DNA from: Mycolicibacterium rhodesiae | GTDB taxonomy: Bacteria > Actinomycetota > Actinomycetes > Mycobacteriales > Mycobacteriaceae | NCBI RefSeq assembly: GCF_002086695.1 | Contig: NZ_MVIH01000001.1 | Span: 62,001 to 126,000, forward strand | Length of the DNA stretch: 64,000 bases | Direction: 5' to 3' | Shown: piece after piece, positions 16,914-26,460 of the stretch | How positions within the stretch are numbered: position 1 is the stretch's first letter | How the letters are laid out: each line of letters opens with the position of its first letter | Program-made: the position numbers and the translations under genes | Notes under the pieces: generated by a model | What the model saw: only the letters and a program-made list of their open reading frames with translations | Databases searched by the model: none | What the model was told of the DNA's origin: nothing

Positions 16914-16952
16914 CGCCGCTGGGGCTTCGGCGCGGTTGTCAACCGGTCAGCG

Positions 16953-18671
16953 CTAATGAATGTCCGCATCCGCCGGAACGTGCGCGCGTCCGACGTGGGA
17001 CTCTGCACGCATCCGCTCGATCATGTGCGGGTAATGCAGCTCGAAAGCCGGACGCTCCGAACGGATTCGGGGCAACTCGGTGAAGTTGTGCCGCGGCGGC
17101 GGGCATGAGGTGGCCCACTCCAGCGAGTTGCCGTAACCCCACGGATCGTCCACGGTGACGACCTCGCCATAGCGCCAACTCCGAAACACGTTCCACACGA
17201 AGGGCAGCATCGAGATGCCGAGGATGAAGGCACCGATCGTGGAGATGATGTTCAGTGTGGTGAAACCGTCGGACGGCAGATAATCGGCGTAGCGGCGCGG
17301 CATGCCCGCGTTGCCCAGCCAGTGCTGTACCAGGAATGTGGTGTGGAAGCCGATGAACGTCAGCCAGAAATGCAGCTTGCCCAGTTGCTCGTCGAGGAGA
17401 CGCCCGGTCATCTTCGGGAACCAGAAGTAGATCCCGGCAAACGTCGCGAACACGATCACGCCGAACAGCACGTAGTGGAAGTGCGCAACCACGAAATAGG
17501 TGTCGCTGACGTGGAAGTCCAGCGGCGGGCTGGCCAGCAGCACGCCGGACAGACCACCGAGCAGGAACGTGATCAGGAAGCCGATCGAGAACAGCATCGG
17601 CGTCTCGAATGTCAGCCGGCCCTTCCACATCGTGCCGATCCAGTTGAAGAACTTGATGCCGGTGGGGACCGCGATCAGGAACGTCATGAACGAGAAGAAC
17701 GGCAGCAGAACGGCTCCGGTGACATACAGGTGGTGCGCCCACACCGCCACTGACAGCGCCGCGATGCTGATCGTCGCGTAAACGAGCGTGGTGTAGCCGA
17801 AGATCGGCTTGCGCGAGAACACCGGCAAGATTTCCGAGATGATGCCGAAGAACGGCAACGCCAGCACGTATACCTCGGGGTGCCCGAAGAACCAGAACAG
17901 ATGCTGGAACAGGATCATCCCGCCGTTGGCGGGATCGTAGATGTGTGCACCGAGTCGACGGTCGGCAGCCAGACCGAACAGCGCGGCGGTGAGCAGCGGG
18001 AAGATGATCAGCACCAGGATCGACGTGACGAAGATGTTCCAGGTGAAGATCGGCATCCGGAACATGGTCATGCCCGGGGCGCGCATGCAGACCACCGTGG
18101 TGATCATGTTCACCGCGCCGAGGATCGTACCCAGACCACCGACCGCGACGCCCAGGATCCACAGGTCGGCGCCCGCGCCCGGGCTGTGTGCCGCGTCCGA
18201 CAGCGGGACGTAGGCGGTCCAACCGAAGTCGGCCGCTCCGCCCGGGGTGATGAATCCGCCAAGGGCGATCAGGGCACCGAACACAAAGAGCCAGAACGAC
18301 AATGCGTTGAGGCGGGGGAACGCGACGTCGGGGGCGCCGATCTGCAGCGGCAGCACCAGGTTCGCGAAGCCGAAGACAACCGGGGTCGCATAGAACAGCA
18401 GCATCGCCGTGCCGTGCATGGTGAACAGCTGGTTGTACTGCTCATTCGACAAGAACTGAAGCCCCGGCACGGCCAGCTCGGCGCGGATGAACAGCGCCAT
18501 CAGCCCGCCGATGAAGAAGAAGCTGAAGCAGGCGACGCAGTACATGATGCCGATCAGCTTGTGATCGGTCGTCGTGACCAGCTTGTAGATCAGGTTGCCC
18601 TTGGGACCCGTACGGGCCGGAAACGGACGGCCGGCGTCGAGCTTCTTCAGCGGAGGCGCTTCAGCAGTCAT
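16953..18671 (-). CDS. ctaD: Cytochrome c oxidase subunit I
   Basis: 572 residues with about 12 membrane segments. Signatures of the haem-copper oxidase core are [17 protein letters not shown] (CuB His and the cross-linked Tyr), [10 protein letters not shown] (further CuB His pair) and [11 protein letters not shown] (haem ligands). It is the catalytic subunit of the aa3 terminal oxidase, in mycobacteria part of the bcc-aa3 supercomplex. The other subunits (ctaC, ctaE) are not adjacent, as is usual in mycobacteria. It is transcribed alone, away from glgP, after a 322-bp spacer. Start ATG 18671. Confidence 0.98.
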   Translation of the reverse strand: MTAEAPPLKKLDAGRPFPARTGPKGNLIYKLVTTTDHKLIGIMYCVACFSFFFIGGLMALFIRAELAVPGLQFLSNEQYNQLFTMHGTAMLLFYATPVVFGFANLVLPLQIGAPDVAFPRLNALSFWLFVFGALIALGGFITPGGAADFGWTAYVPLSDAAHSPGAGADLWILGVAVGGLGTILGAVNMITTVVCMRAPGMTMFRMPIFTWNIFVTSILVLIIFPLLTAALFGLAADRRLGAHIYDPANGGMILFQHLFWFFGHPEVYVLALPFFGIISEILPVFSRKPIFGYTTLVYATISIAALSVAVWAHHLYVTGAVLLPFFSFMTFLIAVPTGIKFFNWIGTMWKGRLTFETPMLFSIGFLITFLLGGLSGVLLASPPLDFHVSDTYFVVAHFHYVLFGVIVFATFAGIYFWFPKMTGRLLDEQLGKLHFWLTFIGFHTTFLVQHWLGNAGMPRRYADYLPSDGFTTLNIISTIGAFILGISMLPFVWNVFRSWRYGEVVTVDDPWGYGNSLEWATSCPPPRHNFTELPRIRSERPAFELHYPHMIERMRAESHVGRAHVPADADIH

Positions 18672-18993
18672 GGCCGGCTCCAGTTTTGGGCAGTCGTGCG
18701 GACTTCGTTGGCGTCACAGCGGGTGCTTCGACGATGGTCGTGGTCGATCACGAACGTCTCCAATCGCGTCTCGGCGCCACCTCACTAGCCGGTGCCGCCA
18801 AGGCTTGAGCCTGCGCTCGAACTCGGCGACCGACCAGGGACAAAAGTCATCGATCGGATGGACAAAGCGCTACTCGATTGATTGCCAACGCGTTCTGGCG
18901 CGACCCTCGACGACCGGCGGCCGCGGCGTCACACCGTGCAAAGGGCCATCCGATCGCGCCGGCAACGCGGGATGCTCGGTGGCGGTTCGGAGG
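18672..18993. other. Intergenic spacer between ctaD and glgP
   Basis: 322 bases between the end of glgP and the start of ctaD, which are read in the same direction. It must hold the ctaD promoter. I see no convincing gene, strong hairpin or repeat in it. Confidence 0.6.
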
Positions 18994-21507
18994 TCAGGAG
19001 TGCCAGCAGATCTGCTCTGCCTCAAGGGGAACCGACGCGTCGGGGTGATACGGCACAACTCGGGGGGTGTAGTCGTCGGACGAACGGCTGCTGTCGACGT
19101 GCGCGTGATAGCTGAACGTCCCGCGGATGACCTCTTCGCCGCGTGACATCGCTATCCGCTCCGCAGCAGCACCGTCGGACGCGTCGGCATACAACTGCAC
19201 ACGCACCGCGTCGGTGCCGATCGCACCAAGTGAGACGAGGACTCGGAAGTGGTGGCCAGTTGTGGTCGGTTCAACGTGTAAGGCGCCGAACGACACCTCA
19301 CTCCAGTGGTCGGCGATCAACTGCCGCCAGCGCTGCACGTCACGGCCGACTCGGCAGTTTTCGAGTATGCGTGTCCGGTAGGCCGTTGCGGCCGGAGTGT
19401 AGAACCTCTCGACATAGTCTCGGACCATGCGCTCCGCGGAGAATCGCGGAGTCAGCGTCGCCATGCTCGCGCGCACTCGCGCTATCCAGTCTTGAGGAAC
19501 ATCGTTGTGGTCGCGCGTATAGAACATGGGCACGATTTCGCTTTCGAGCAGCGCGTAGATGCGATCGGCTTCCTCAGCGTCCCAGCCCGGGTCACCGTGA
19601 TGTTCGCGACGGTCGCCGATAGCCCACCCCACCCCCGGGGTGTAGGCCTCGGCCCACCAGCCGTCCAGTTCCGAGAGGTTGAGGCCGCCATTGACCAGAA
19701 CTTTCATCCCGCTGGTCCCGCTGGCTTCCCATGGCCGCCGTGGCGTGTTGATCCAGACGTCGACCCCGTTGACGAGCTGTTCGGCGAGCAGCAAGTCGTA
19801 GTCGGCGAGGAAAGCGACGTGGGAGCGAACGTCCTCGCGCTGAGAGAACGCATACCAGCGCTGAATCATGGCCTTGCCGGAAGTGTCTGCCGGATGAGCC
19901 TTTCCGGCGACGGCAATCTGAACCGGGAAGTCCGGATTGGTGAGAATCCGCGCGAAGCGGTCGGGATCGTGCAGCAGCAGTCCGGTGCGCTTGTACTCGG
20001 TGAAGCGGCGGGCGAAACCGAGCGTGAGGATGTTCGGATCGAAGATGCGCTGTGCTTCGTCGATGCGGTCGGCGCCGGCGCCGGCGATCGTGTATTGACG
20101 TGCCAGCCGTTGGCGTGCCCAGGAAACGAAACGCTCCCTGTTGTGGTTCCGCATCGCCCACAACTCGGCCGCCGGACGTTTCTGCAGCCGCTCGACGATC
20201 GGGGTTGGAACACCGCGCCACTGCTCGCGTAGCTCGGCGTCGGTCCACAGTTCGTCGGCGGCCGGTGAATCCCACGACGGAACGTGTATGCCGTTCGTGA
20301 CGTATCCGACGGGAACCTCCTCGATCGGACAGCGCGGAAACAGGTCTGCGAACAGCTCACGGCTGACTTCTCCGTGCAACTCGCTCACCCCGTTGACGTG
20401 CGCTGCCCCGCGGATGGCCAGGAACGCCATGTTGAAGGGCTCAGCTTTGTCGTGCGAGCGTGTGCGGCCAAGAGCAAGGATTTCGTCGACGCTGACTTGC
20501 ATCTCGGCGGCGAGCGGCGACAAATAGGCGACAACGTAACTGGGATCGAACCGGTCGAACGCGGCGGCGACCGGGGTGTGGGTGGTGAACACGGTGCCGG
20601 TACGGGCGACGGTCAGCGCGACGTCGAACGGTACTGCGTGATCGAGCGCAATCCACCGTGCTCGCTCCAATATCGCCAGGGCCGCGTGGCCTTCGTTGAG
20701 ATGGCACACGTGGGGGTCCATTCCCAGTTCGCGCAGCAGCCGCCAGCCGCCGAAGCCGAGCGCCAACTCCTGCTGCCACCGAACCTCGGGGTCGGCGTCG
20801 TAGAGCTGCGCCGTGATCCCGCGGTCCGAGGGATCGTTGGCCGGATCATCGCTGTCGAGCAGATACAACCAGAGTCGCCCCACGTTGACCGCCCAAGCCC
20901 GCAAATAGACCGTGCGTCCGGGGAACTCGAGAGGAATGCGGATCCACGCGTCGTCCGGGCCGCGCAAACGTTGCACCGGAATCTCGCTGGGATCGCTGAA
21001 CGGATAGAGCTCGCGCTGATTGCCCTGCGAGTCGAGGGCTTGACGAAAATAACCCTGCTGATACAGCAGACCGACGCCGACAACCGGTACCCCGAGATCC
21101 GTCGAGGACTTCAGATAATCGCCGGCCAGCACGCCGAGGCCGCCCGCGTAGATCGGCAGCGCCTCAGAGAGGCCGAACTCCATGCTGAAGTACGCGGTGA
21201 GACTCAATGTCTTGGCCGCAGGGGATCGGGGAAACCAGAACGGGTGACTGTTGCGGCTTCGGCGATCTTCGACGAGTGCCTGGACCTCGGAACAGAACCG
21301 CGGGTCACTGCCAAGTTTCTCGAGTTCCGGCTGCCCGATGGATTTGAGCACCGCCCAGGGATTGGTCGAGGCAGCCCACAACTGTGGGTTGACGCGATGC
21401 CAAACCCTGTCTGCGCGATGCGACGCCATCAGCCGCATGTCGAGCGCCAGGTCGTCCAAACCGCGCAACGTCTCTGGGAGAGCGATATTCGTGCCATGGT
21501 CCGCCAT
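18994..21507 (-). CDS. glgP: Alpha-glucan phosphorylase (GT35)
   Basis: 837 residues, the size of the bacterial short-form alpha-glucan phosphorylase. The N-terminus (LPETLRGLDDLALDMRLMASH) is the DUF3417 region of this group. YFSMEFGLSEALPIYAGGLGVLAGDYLKSSTDLGVP and HLNEGHAAL are conserved. EASGTSGMKVLVNGGLNLSELDGWW, near residues 595-620, holds the Lys that binds pyridoxal phosphate. It releases glucose-1-phosphate from glycogen or related alpha-glucans in the cytosol. Single gene; a tandem 20-bp element lies 60-98 bases upstream of its start (21567-21605). Confidence 0.96.
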   Translation of the reverse strand: MADHGTNIALPETLRGLDDLALDMRLMASHRADRVWHRVNPQLWAASTNPWAVLKSIGQPELEKLGSDPRFCSEVQALVEDRRSRNSHPFWFPRSPAAKTLSLTAYFSMEFGLSEALPIYAGGLGVLAGDYLKSSTDLGVPVVGVGLLYQQGYFRQALDSQGNQRELYPFSDPSEIPVQRLRGPDDAWIRIPLEFPGRTVYLRAWAVNVGRLWLYLLDSDDPANDPSDRGITAQLYDADPEVRWQQELALGFGGWRLLRELGMDPHVCHLNEGHAALAILERARWIALDHAVPFDVALTVARTGTVFTTHTPVAAAFDRFDPSYVVAYLSPLAAEMQVSVDEILALGRTRSHDKAEPFNMAFLAIRGAAHVNGVSELHGEVSRELFADLFPRCPIEEVPVGYVTNGIHVPSWDSPAADELWTDAELREQWRGVPTPIVERLQKRPAAELWAMRNHNRERFVSWARQRLARQYTIAGAGADRIDEAQRIFDPNILTLGFARRFTEYKRTGLLLHDPDRFARILTNPDFPVQIAVAGKAHPADTSGKAMIQRWYAFSQREDVRSHVAFLADYDLLLAEQLVNGVDVWINTPRRPWEASGTSGMKVLVNGGLNLSELDGWWAEAYTPGVGWAIGDRREHHGDPGWDAEEADRIYALLESEIVPMFYTRDHNDVPQDWIARVRASMATLTPRFSAERMVRDYVERFYTPAATAYRTRILENCRVGRDVQRWRQLIADHWSEVSFGALHVEPTTTGHHFRVLVSLGAIGTDAVRVQLYADASDGAAAERIAMSRGEEVIRGTFSYHAHVDSSRSSDDYTPRVVPYHPDASVPLEAEQICWHS

Positions 21508-21566
21508 GCGATCATCTAACAGCGCGGATCGAACGACTGCTGCGAACTAGTCCCGAACACGTAATC

Positions 21567-21605
21567 CGAGGCAAGCCTAGGCTATTCAAGGTAAGCCTTA
21601 GCTGG
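21567..21605. promoter_or_regulatory. Tandem 20-bp element resembling an iron box
   Basis: CGAGGCAAGCCTAGGCTAT (21567-21585) and CAAGGTAAGCCTTAGCTGG (21587-21605) are imperfect direct copies with centres 20 bases apart. Compared with the degenerate IdeR box TWAGGTWAGSCTWACCTWA they match at about 13 and 15 of 19 positions. Two such sites in tandem would fit an IdeR-type dimer pair. They lie upstream of glgP and just beyond a broken DUF5994 gene. Iron control is a guess from the match alone. Confidence 0.4.
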
Positions 21606-21655
21606 CCGATCTCAATTGCATTGGCATCAAAGATCTCTCAGCTATCGGTTTCGGA

Positions 21656-21766
21656 TTACTCTTCGGCGAGCCGATTCGACTGGGGCCACCATGCGCCGTC
21701 CACGTGGTCGGTTTCGGCGAGGTTGGGTGATATCTGTAGGCGAAGGCCGGCATCGGCGGGGGACAT
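21656..21766 (-). pseudogene. DUF5994 fragment
   Basis: A 36-residue frame from ATG 21766 to TAA 21656-21658 carries LRLQISPNLAETDHVDGAWWPQSNRLAEE, the N-terminal signature of the DUF5994 family (L-x-L-x-P-xn-VDGAWWPRS). Family members run to about 150 residues or more, and no continuation is seen in any frame after the stop. It is therefore a truncated remnant lying in the 530-bp spacer between glgP and phoU. Confidence 0.6.
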
Positions 21767-22040
21767 GGGCAACAACTTTCCTGGGCACTGATGAATGTCG
21801 TCAGACAGGCCACCCCTTGACGCCTGTCTGCGCTGGGGCCGCAGCTTATCGATGATGCGTAACGCGAGGAATGTCGATATGAACGCCGGGCAACCACGGG
21901 TCGTCATCTTCTCCAGAGGCCAAACGCCCGGCAGTCGAACGGCTGACGAATATCGGCCAAACACCGACATGTATCGGCGACCCCGCGGCGATGATGACGC
22001 TGGCGTGCCACAGCAGCCATATCGCAAGGAGATGAACTCG

Positions 22041-22706
22041 ATGCGGACCGTCTTTCATGAAAACCTTGATGAGCTGAACGGACAACTCGCCAAAATGTGT
22101 GGCCGGGCCGGCGTAGCGATGAAGTCCGCGACGCACGCGCTGCTCGCGGCGGATTTGTCCGCGGCAGAGCAGGTGATCACCGCCCACGACCAAATGGTGG
22201 GTATGCGCAGCGACGCCGAGCAGGCCGCGTTTGCCCTACTGGCTCTGCAACAACCGGTTGCGGGTGACCTGCGGGCGGTCTTCAGCGCCATCCAGATCAT
22301 TGCCGACACCGAACGCATGGACGCCCTGGCCGTGCACGTGGCCAAGATCGCCCGGCTGCGCTATCCCGAACACACAGTCTACGGGGAAGTGAGCGACTGC
22401 TTTGCCGAAATGGGAAGGCTCGCAGTCGGTCTGGGTGAAAGTGCCCAGCAGGTGTTGCTGACCGGAGATCCGGCCGAGGCAGCCCACCTGCGCGAGCAGG
22501 ACACCTCGATGGATGATCTTTATCGCCGATTGTTCAGCTTGCTGATGAGCCCCTCCTGGGACCACGGCATAGCCGCCGCAGTCGATACCGCGCTGCTCGG
22601 TCGTTTCTACGAGCGGTTCGCCGACCACGCCGTCGAGATCGGCCGTCGAGTCGTGTTCATCGCCACGGGCGCGTTGCCACCCGAGGACGACATCTCCACT
22701 TACTGA
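22041..22706 (+). CDS. phoU: PhoU family phosphate-signalling regulator
   Basis: 221 residues from ATG 22041, chosen because AAGGAG lies about 10 bases upstream and the protein then begins [16 protein letters not shown], the canonical PhoU start; upstream in-frame residues are not PhoU-like. Two helical bundles are visible, each with the metal-binding E/DxxxD-type pattern ([19 protein letters not shown] and [17 protein letters not shown]). PhoU proteins link the Pst phosphate transporter to the SenX3/PhoR sensor kinase and repress the phosphate-starvation response. No pst genes lie adjacent. Confidence 0.93.
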   Translation: MRTVFHENLDELNGQLAKMCGRAGVAMKSATHALLAADLSAAEQVITAHDQMVGMRSDAEQAAFALLALQQPVAGDLRAVFSAIQIIADTERMDALAVHVAKIARLRYPEHTVYGEVSDCFAEMGRLAVGLGESAQQVLLTGDPAEAAHLREQDTSMDDLYRRLFSLLMSPSWDHGIAAAVDTALLGRFYERFADHAVEIGRRVVFIATGALPPEDDISTY

Positions 22707-22770
22707 CGGCTACCCCCCTTTTTCAGGGTTCGACGCGCCCGCGGAGCCGGCAAGCGTTAGATTTTTCTTT

Positions 22771-23118
22771 GTGTTTGCGCGCCCCGCCCCGAGTTCCGAT
22801 ACGGCTGCGGAGCGCAAAGCTGATCTGGCGCAGGCCGACGTATTTCGGGTCGAATTACGCCGGCAGGTCGAGCTCCTCAATGGCGAATTACGTGGTCTTC
22901 GGTCGGAGCTGGCGCGCTGCCAGATGCGCAACGAGACCACCGCGGTGCGCCGCATACAGCGCGAGTTGCGTTGCGTCACGCTCGAGCGGCGCGACCTCGT
23001 CGACATGCTCGCGGCGCTCGATCAGCGCTTCTCACCTGATCGATGCCGTAGCGAGCGCGGTGTCAATGTGGGTGCTTCTCGACAGGATTTGCAGGGGAGT
23101 CGCCACCAGAATGGCTAG
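22771..23118 (+). CDS. Hypothetical coiled-coil protein
   Basis: 115 residues from GTG 22771. Residues 13-90 form a continuous charged coiled coil (AERKADLAQADVFRVELRRQVELLNGELRGLRSELARCQ and on to LVDMLAALDQRF). The tail is polar and disordered. No family is recognised. It ends in a CTAG shared with the stop of the convergent gene. Small actinobacterial coiled-coil proteins of this kind are common next to phoU-type genes but have no known role. Start uncertain. Confidence 0.55.
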   Translation: MFARPAPSSDTAAERKADLAQADVFRVELRRQVELLNGELRGLRSELARCQMRNETTAVRRIQRELRCVTLERRDLVDMLAALDQRFSPDRCRSERGVNVGASRQDLQGSRHQNG

Positions 23119-23990
23119 GGCGCCTCGCACGCGGTGACGGATTGTGGGGTGATCACCAGATGAGCGGGCTGCGATTGCCCGTAGTAGTGAAAGCGACGCT
23201 TCCAGTTCGAGATGTGGCGTAGTTCCACGGCGGCGTAGGACGGCTGCAGGTAGTAGCGCCATGCGATTTGGGCTGCCACCGCCGGCGGCGGCATTCCTTG
23301 CACTGCAGTCGCGTGTCCGCGGACGATGAGCCGTCGCGTGCTGTGGCTGCTGCGCTCGCCGCCGAACAGCAGCGCTACCTGTGGGCGTGCCAATACATTT
23401 CGGACGGTCCATGACGCCGCCGAGGTCGTGGCGTAGATCCGACCGCAGTGCGTAACAAACCACAGCGGTACTGCGAACGGCGTACCCGCCGCTGACCGGC
23501 TGCTCATGATCATCACTCGCGACTTACGCACTGCTGCAGCAAGATTCGTCGGGTAGTTCGGTACATTGAGGTCCGGCACGGCGTCAAGCGGGGTGAACTC
23601 CGGTGGGGGAGCTGGGTCAGCGAGCGGTTTCGGCGACTCACGCAGTGCGCCGTAATCCCAGGCGACCATCCGCGTCGGTGTTATCTCATAGGACTGATCG
23701 CCCACAGAGCGGGCGACACCCCGAAACATCAATGACCGCAACCGGAACCATTGCGGGCCGTCGTCCGCGATCACGACGACTTGGCGACCGCAAAGGTCTG
23801 GTGCCTCCTTCGGCACCGTTACGATCCGGGGCGTCCCCAGATCGTTTGGTGTCTGAAGTGTCGCGCGCACCGGGTATACGGAGATTTGACCGTCGACGGT
23901 GACGGCTAACGCCACACGCGGTGGGCACAAAGCCAGATCGGTGACATCGCTCACCGCGACATCGCGAACGATCTGCGGATGACGCCGCAT
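23115..23990 (-). CDS. PPOX-like flavin/deazaflavin split-barrel protein, two-domain
   Basis: 291 residues. The C-terminal half (TNLAAAVRKSRVMIMSSRSAAGTPFAVPLWFVTHCGRIYATTS, VRNVLARPQVALLFGGE, IVRGHATAV) is a pyridoxamine-phosphate-oxidase-like split barrel. The N-terminal half (CPPRVALAVTVDGQISVYPVRATL, QVVVIADDGPQWFRLRSLMFRGVARSV) has the same strand pattern, so the protein looks like two fused barrels in one chain. Such folds bind FMN or F420. It lies 5 bases downstream of the DUF3562 gene and is probably co-transcribed with it. Cofactor and substrate unknown. Confidence 0.75.
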   Translation of the reverse strand: MRRHPQIVRDVAVSDVTDLALCPPRVALAVTVDGQISVYPVRATLQTPNDLGTPRIVTVPKEAPDLCGRQVVVIADDGPQWFRLRSLMFRGVARSVGDQSYEITPTRMVAWDYGALRESPKPLADPAPPPEFTPLDAVPDLNVPNYPTNLAAAVRKSRVMIMSSRSAAGTPFAVPLWFVTHCGRIYATTSAASWTVRNVLARPQVALLFGGERSSHSTRRLIVRGHATAVQGMPPPAVAAQIAWRYYLQPSYAAVELRHISNWKRRFHYYGQSQPAHLVITPQSVTACEAP

Positions 23991-23995
23991 GACTG

Positions 23996-24208
23996 CTACG
24001 CGTAGGAGACCGAAAGCTCGTCGAGCGCAAGTCGGGCGTCACGCTCGACGAACAGCGGGACATACTCGCGCACTGGCGCACCACGAAATCTAGCGTGCAG
24101 ATCGTTGACCACTTCAGCGACGGCCGCCGGCGTCATCGTCGGATAGGCGGCGCAGAGACGCTCGACTATTTCGCTCATCCGCGCCCGCTCGTCCACCGAC
24201 CTGACCAT
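23996..24208 (-). CDS. DUF3562-type three-helix protein
   Basis: 70 residues: helix SEIVERLCAAYPTMTPAAVAEVVNDLHARF, then GAPVREYVPLFVERDARLALDEL. This is the small three-helix pattern of the DUF3562 family, found in many actinobacteria in one or several copies. Its function is unknown. The gene sits 5 bases upstream of the PPOX-like gene in the same direction. Confidence 0.75.
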   Translation of the reverse strand: MVRSVDERARMSEIVERLCAAYPTMTPAAVAEVVNDLHARFRGAPVREYVPLFVERDARLALDELSVSYA

Positions 24209-24272
24209 CAGCCAAGGTTTCCACCAGGTTCATTCGTCGTCAATATCTGGTTTGACCTGGCCTCATTGCTCT

Positions 24273-24300
24273 TCACCGTGAGCCCGGCCAGTCACGGTGA
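24273..24300. repeat. Perfect 9-bp inverted repeat
   Basis: TCACCGTGA and TCACGGTGA are exact inverted copies around a 10-base loop (GCCCGGCCAG). No T-run follows. It may be a protein-binding site or an RNA hairpin. Confidence 0.6.
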
Positions 24301-24364
24301 CCCCGTACGGCGACCTGAACCCGCTTGCGGTGAGTCCTTACCGAGTCGATGGACACGCCTCGAC

Positions 24365-24400
24365 CCGGTTGCGGCGAGTCGGACGTCGCAACCGGTTGCG
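24365..24400. repeat. Triple copy of a CAACCGG/CCGGTTG element
   Basis: CCGGTTGCG (24365-24373) is repeated inverted at 24387-24395 and again directly within the perfect 14-bp palindrome CGCAACCGGTTGCG (24387-24400). The two possible pairings are mutually exclusive, which would allow two alternative RNA folds. It directly precedes the AT-rich promoter-like stretch. Confidence 0.6.
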
Positions 24401-24519
24401 TATTAAATTGATCGTGCAAGCAAACAATCTACGTGTACGAAAATAAATGGACCAAATTCGTCATAAACTGACGAGAATTTGTGCACACATCTGTCCAGCT
24501 AACTGTTACGGTTGCAAAT

Positions 24520-24547
24520 GTCGGCCTGAGCGGTCGTTCAGGCCGAC
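24520..24547 (+). terminator. Hairpin in PGRS leader
   Basis: GTCGGCCTGA and TCAGGCCGAC form a perfect 10-bp stem with an 8-base loop. No T-run follows immediately, so termination is uncertain. It lies about 190 bases before the PGRS start and may be a leader hairpin instead. Confidence 0.45.
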
Positions 24548-24733
24548 GCAACGGGTTGGGGATGGGCCCAGGGCTTTTCGGAGTTTTTGTACTGATCGCA
24601 GTGGTTAAGCCGCAGGCACTGTGGCGGGGGTCCAAATCACGCCGGACTGGGGACGTCTGCGTTCTCAGCTAATTCACAGGGATCAGCAACATCAGTATCC
24701 GGATCGGGGATCCGGGCTCCGAAGGGAAAAACT

Positions 24734-26248
24734 ATGTCCGAATCAATGGCGATGGGCAAACACCGTAAAGCGGAAGTCAATCGAGCCTCGGTGGCCAGGA
24801 AGGCCGCTGGGGGCGCGATGATCGGGGCCGCTCTGACGGCCGGGGTCACCGGTGCATTCGGCGCGGCCACCGCGTCGGCCGCGCCAACCGCTCCGGCCTG
24901 CAATGTGGCACCGCTGTGCGCCGCGCTGCCGGCCAGCTCACTGGTCGGGGACTCTGGGGCCGGTGCCGTCACGCAGGCTCTCCTCCAAGCGAATGCCGCG
25001 CCGGGGGTCCCCGGGTTGGATCCCATCACAATCATCAACGCGTTCGCCGAGCCGATCCTGGCCAATCCGCTGACGCTCGTCTTCACCGGCGGGATGATCG
25101 GCGACGGGACACTGCCCGGCCAGAACGGTGGCTTCCTCATCGGCAATGGTGCCGCCGGTGTGCTGCCCGGCCAGAACGGTGGCAACGGTGGACTGTTCTA
25201 CGGCTCCGGCGGTAACAGCGCATTCGCCAACGGTGGCAACGCCGGATTCATCGGCAACGGCGGCAACAGTGCCACGGGCGGCAACGGCGGCAACGGCGGC
25301 GCGTTCGCGGGCAACGGTGGTACGGCGGGCACGGGCAATGGCGGCAATGCGGGATTGTTCGGCAACGGCGGAAGCAGTGTCCTTGGCGGCAACGGCGGTA
25401 ATGGTGGCCTCATCTACGGCAATGGCGGCGAGGGTGGCGCCGGGAACGTGCTGACTGCGGGTGATGGTGGCCGCGGCGGCAACGGCGGCTTCTACGGCAA
25501 CGGCGGCAATGGTGGCGACGGCAGCGCGCTCCTCGGCGGCAAGGGCGGCAACGGCGGTGACTCCGGCGGTATCGGCAACGGCGGCAACGGCGGCGACGGC
25601 ACCACCGACGCGGTGACGGGCACGCCCAATGACGGTGGTAACGGCGGTAACGGTGGCCAGTTCGGCGGCAACGGCGGTAGTGGTGGCAACGGCAGTTCCA
25701 ACCTGGCCCTCACCGGCGACGGTGTCGGCGGCAACGGCGGTCGCGGCGGCGCGTCCGGCGCGTTCGGCGATGGCGGCAATGGCGGTACCGGTGGAAACGT
25801 GCTCTCGACCACCGGGACTGCGACCGGCGGCACTGGCGGTCGCGGCGGTCATTCCGGCCTCGCCGGTTCCGGTGGCAACGGTGGTACGGGCGGCACCGGG
25901 ACGTCGGTGACGGGCACCGGCGTCGGTGGCGACGGCGGAAATGCCGGTCGCGGTGGCACATTCGCCGGTAACGGTGGCAAGGGCGGCACGGCGGGCAGCG
26001 GTATATCCACTGGGACCGGAAACGGCACCGGCGGCACCGGCGGCAACGGCGGGGGCGGCGGGGCGTACACCGGCTCGGGCGGCGACGGCGGCAACGGCGG
26101 TCCGGGTGTTGCGGTCACCGGCGTCGGCACCGGAGGTAAGGGCGGTAACGGTGGCACCGGCGGTGGCCTGGCCGGCAGTCGTCCGGGCCACGGAGGCAAG
26201 GGCGGCACCGGCACGACCAGCAACGGCGCGAACGGCCAGGACGGCTAA
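24734..26248 (+). CDS. Secreted PGRS (Gly-Gly-Asn repeat) protein without PE domain
   Basis: 504 residues. ATG 24734 has GAAGGGA about 8 bases upstream. The N-terminus is not a PE domain. It begins with a basic start ([21 protein letters not shown]), a hydrophobic stretch and an AxA-type cut (TASAAP), that is, an ordinary signal peptide. Residues about 130-500 are almost pure GGNGG-type repeats with GNGGxGG triplets, the PGRS polyglycine II fold. An N-terminal segment ([23 protein letters not shown]) resembles the linker of other PGRS proteins. PGRS proteins are surface or cell-wall associated and bind Ca2+ in known cases; the role here is unknown. A hairpin follows the stop. Confidence 0.88.
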   Translation: MSESMAMGKHRKAEVNRASVARKAAGGAMIGAALTAGVTGAFGAATASAAPTAPACNVAPLCAALPASSLVGDSGAGAVTQALLQANAAPGVPGLDPITIINAFAEPILANPLTLVFTGGMIGDGTLPGQNGGFLIGNGAAGVLPGQNGGNGGLFYGSGGNSAFANGGNAGFIGNGGNSATGGNGGNGGAFAGNGGTAGTGNGGNAGLFGNGGSSVLGGNGGNGGLIYGNGGEGGAGNVLTAGDGGRGGNGGFYGNGGNGGDGSALLGGKGGNGGDSGGIGNGGNGGDGTTDAVTGTPNDGGNGGNGGQFGGNGGSGGNGSSNLALTGDGVGGNGGRGGASGAFGDGGNGGTGGNVLSTTGTATGGTGGRGGHSGLAGSGGNGGTGGTGTSVTGTGVGGDGGNAGRGGTFAGNGGKGGTAGSGISTGTGNGTGGTGGNGGGGGAYTGSGGDGGNGGPGVAVTGVGTGGKGGNGGTGGGLAGSRPGHGGKGGTGTTSNGANGQDG

Positions 26249-26264
26249 GTTCCGTCTGCGGGGG

Positions 26265-26299
26265 GTGGGTGGCTCCGGCTTCGCGCCGGGGCCACCCAC
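26265..26299 (+). terminator. Terminator-like hairpin after PGRS gene
   Basis: GTGGGTGGC and GCCACCCAC form a perfect 9-bp stem, extended inside by CCGGC/GCCGG-type pairs, 17 bases after the PGRS stop codon. No clear T-run follows, but the position suggests a transcription end. Confidence 0.6.
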
Positions 26300-26460
26300 T
26301 CAATTCTGTTCGGCTGGAACCGGTTTGGGCGAATAGGCGATCCGCATGCCGGGGTCAGCGGCCGAAGTGTGCCCGTCCGGCGACACCGAGGAGCATGAGT
26401 ACGATTCCACTGCGCGGTAGCCTGCTGCGATGTCAATGGCGGCCGATCCCGTGAGGACGT

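Larger units (their letters stand above)
24209..24733. other. Structured non-coding region upstream of PGRS gene
   Basis: 525 bases with no convincing gene. It contains three strong inverted repeats (24273-24300, 24365-24400, 24520-24547) and an AT-rich stretch at about 24400-24490, unusual for this genome, that likely holds promoters for the divergent DUF3562 and PGRS genes. The long leader before the PGRS start may be structured RNA. Confidence 0.6.

Noticed and set aside
17880..18788. Plus-strand 302-codon frame opposite ctaD
   Set aside because: Charged, repetitive, and fully inside ctaD with all its conserved motifs; a shadow.
24734..26248. CRISPR array or satellite
   Set aside because: The repeats are in frame, irregular and encode GGNGG; there are no constant spacers or cas genes.
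24938..26299. Long minus-strand open frames opposite the PGRS repeats
   Set aside because: They are shadows of the GGC-rich repeat; their Ala/Thr/Val or Pro-rich translations have no protein-like features.
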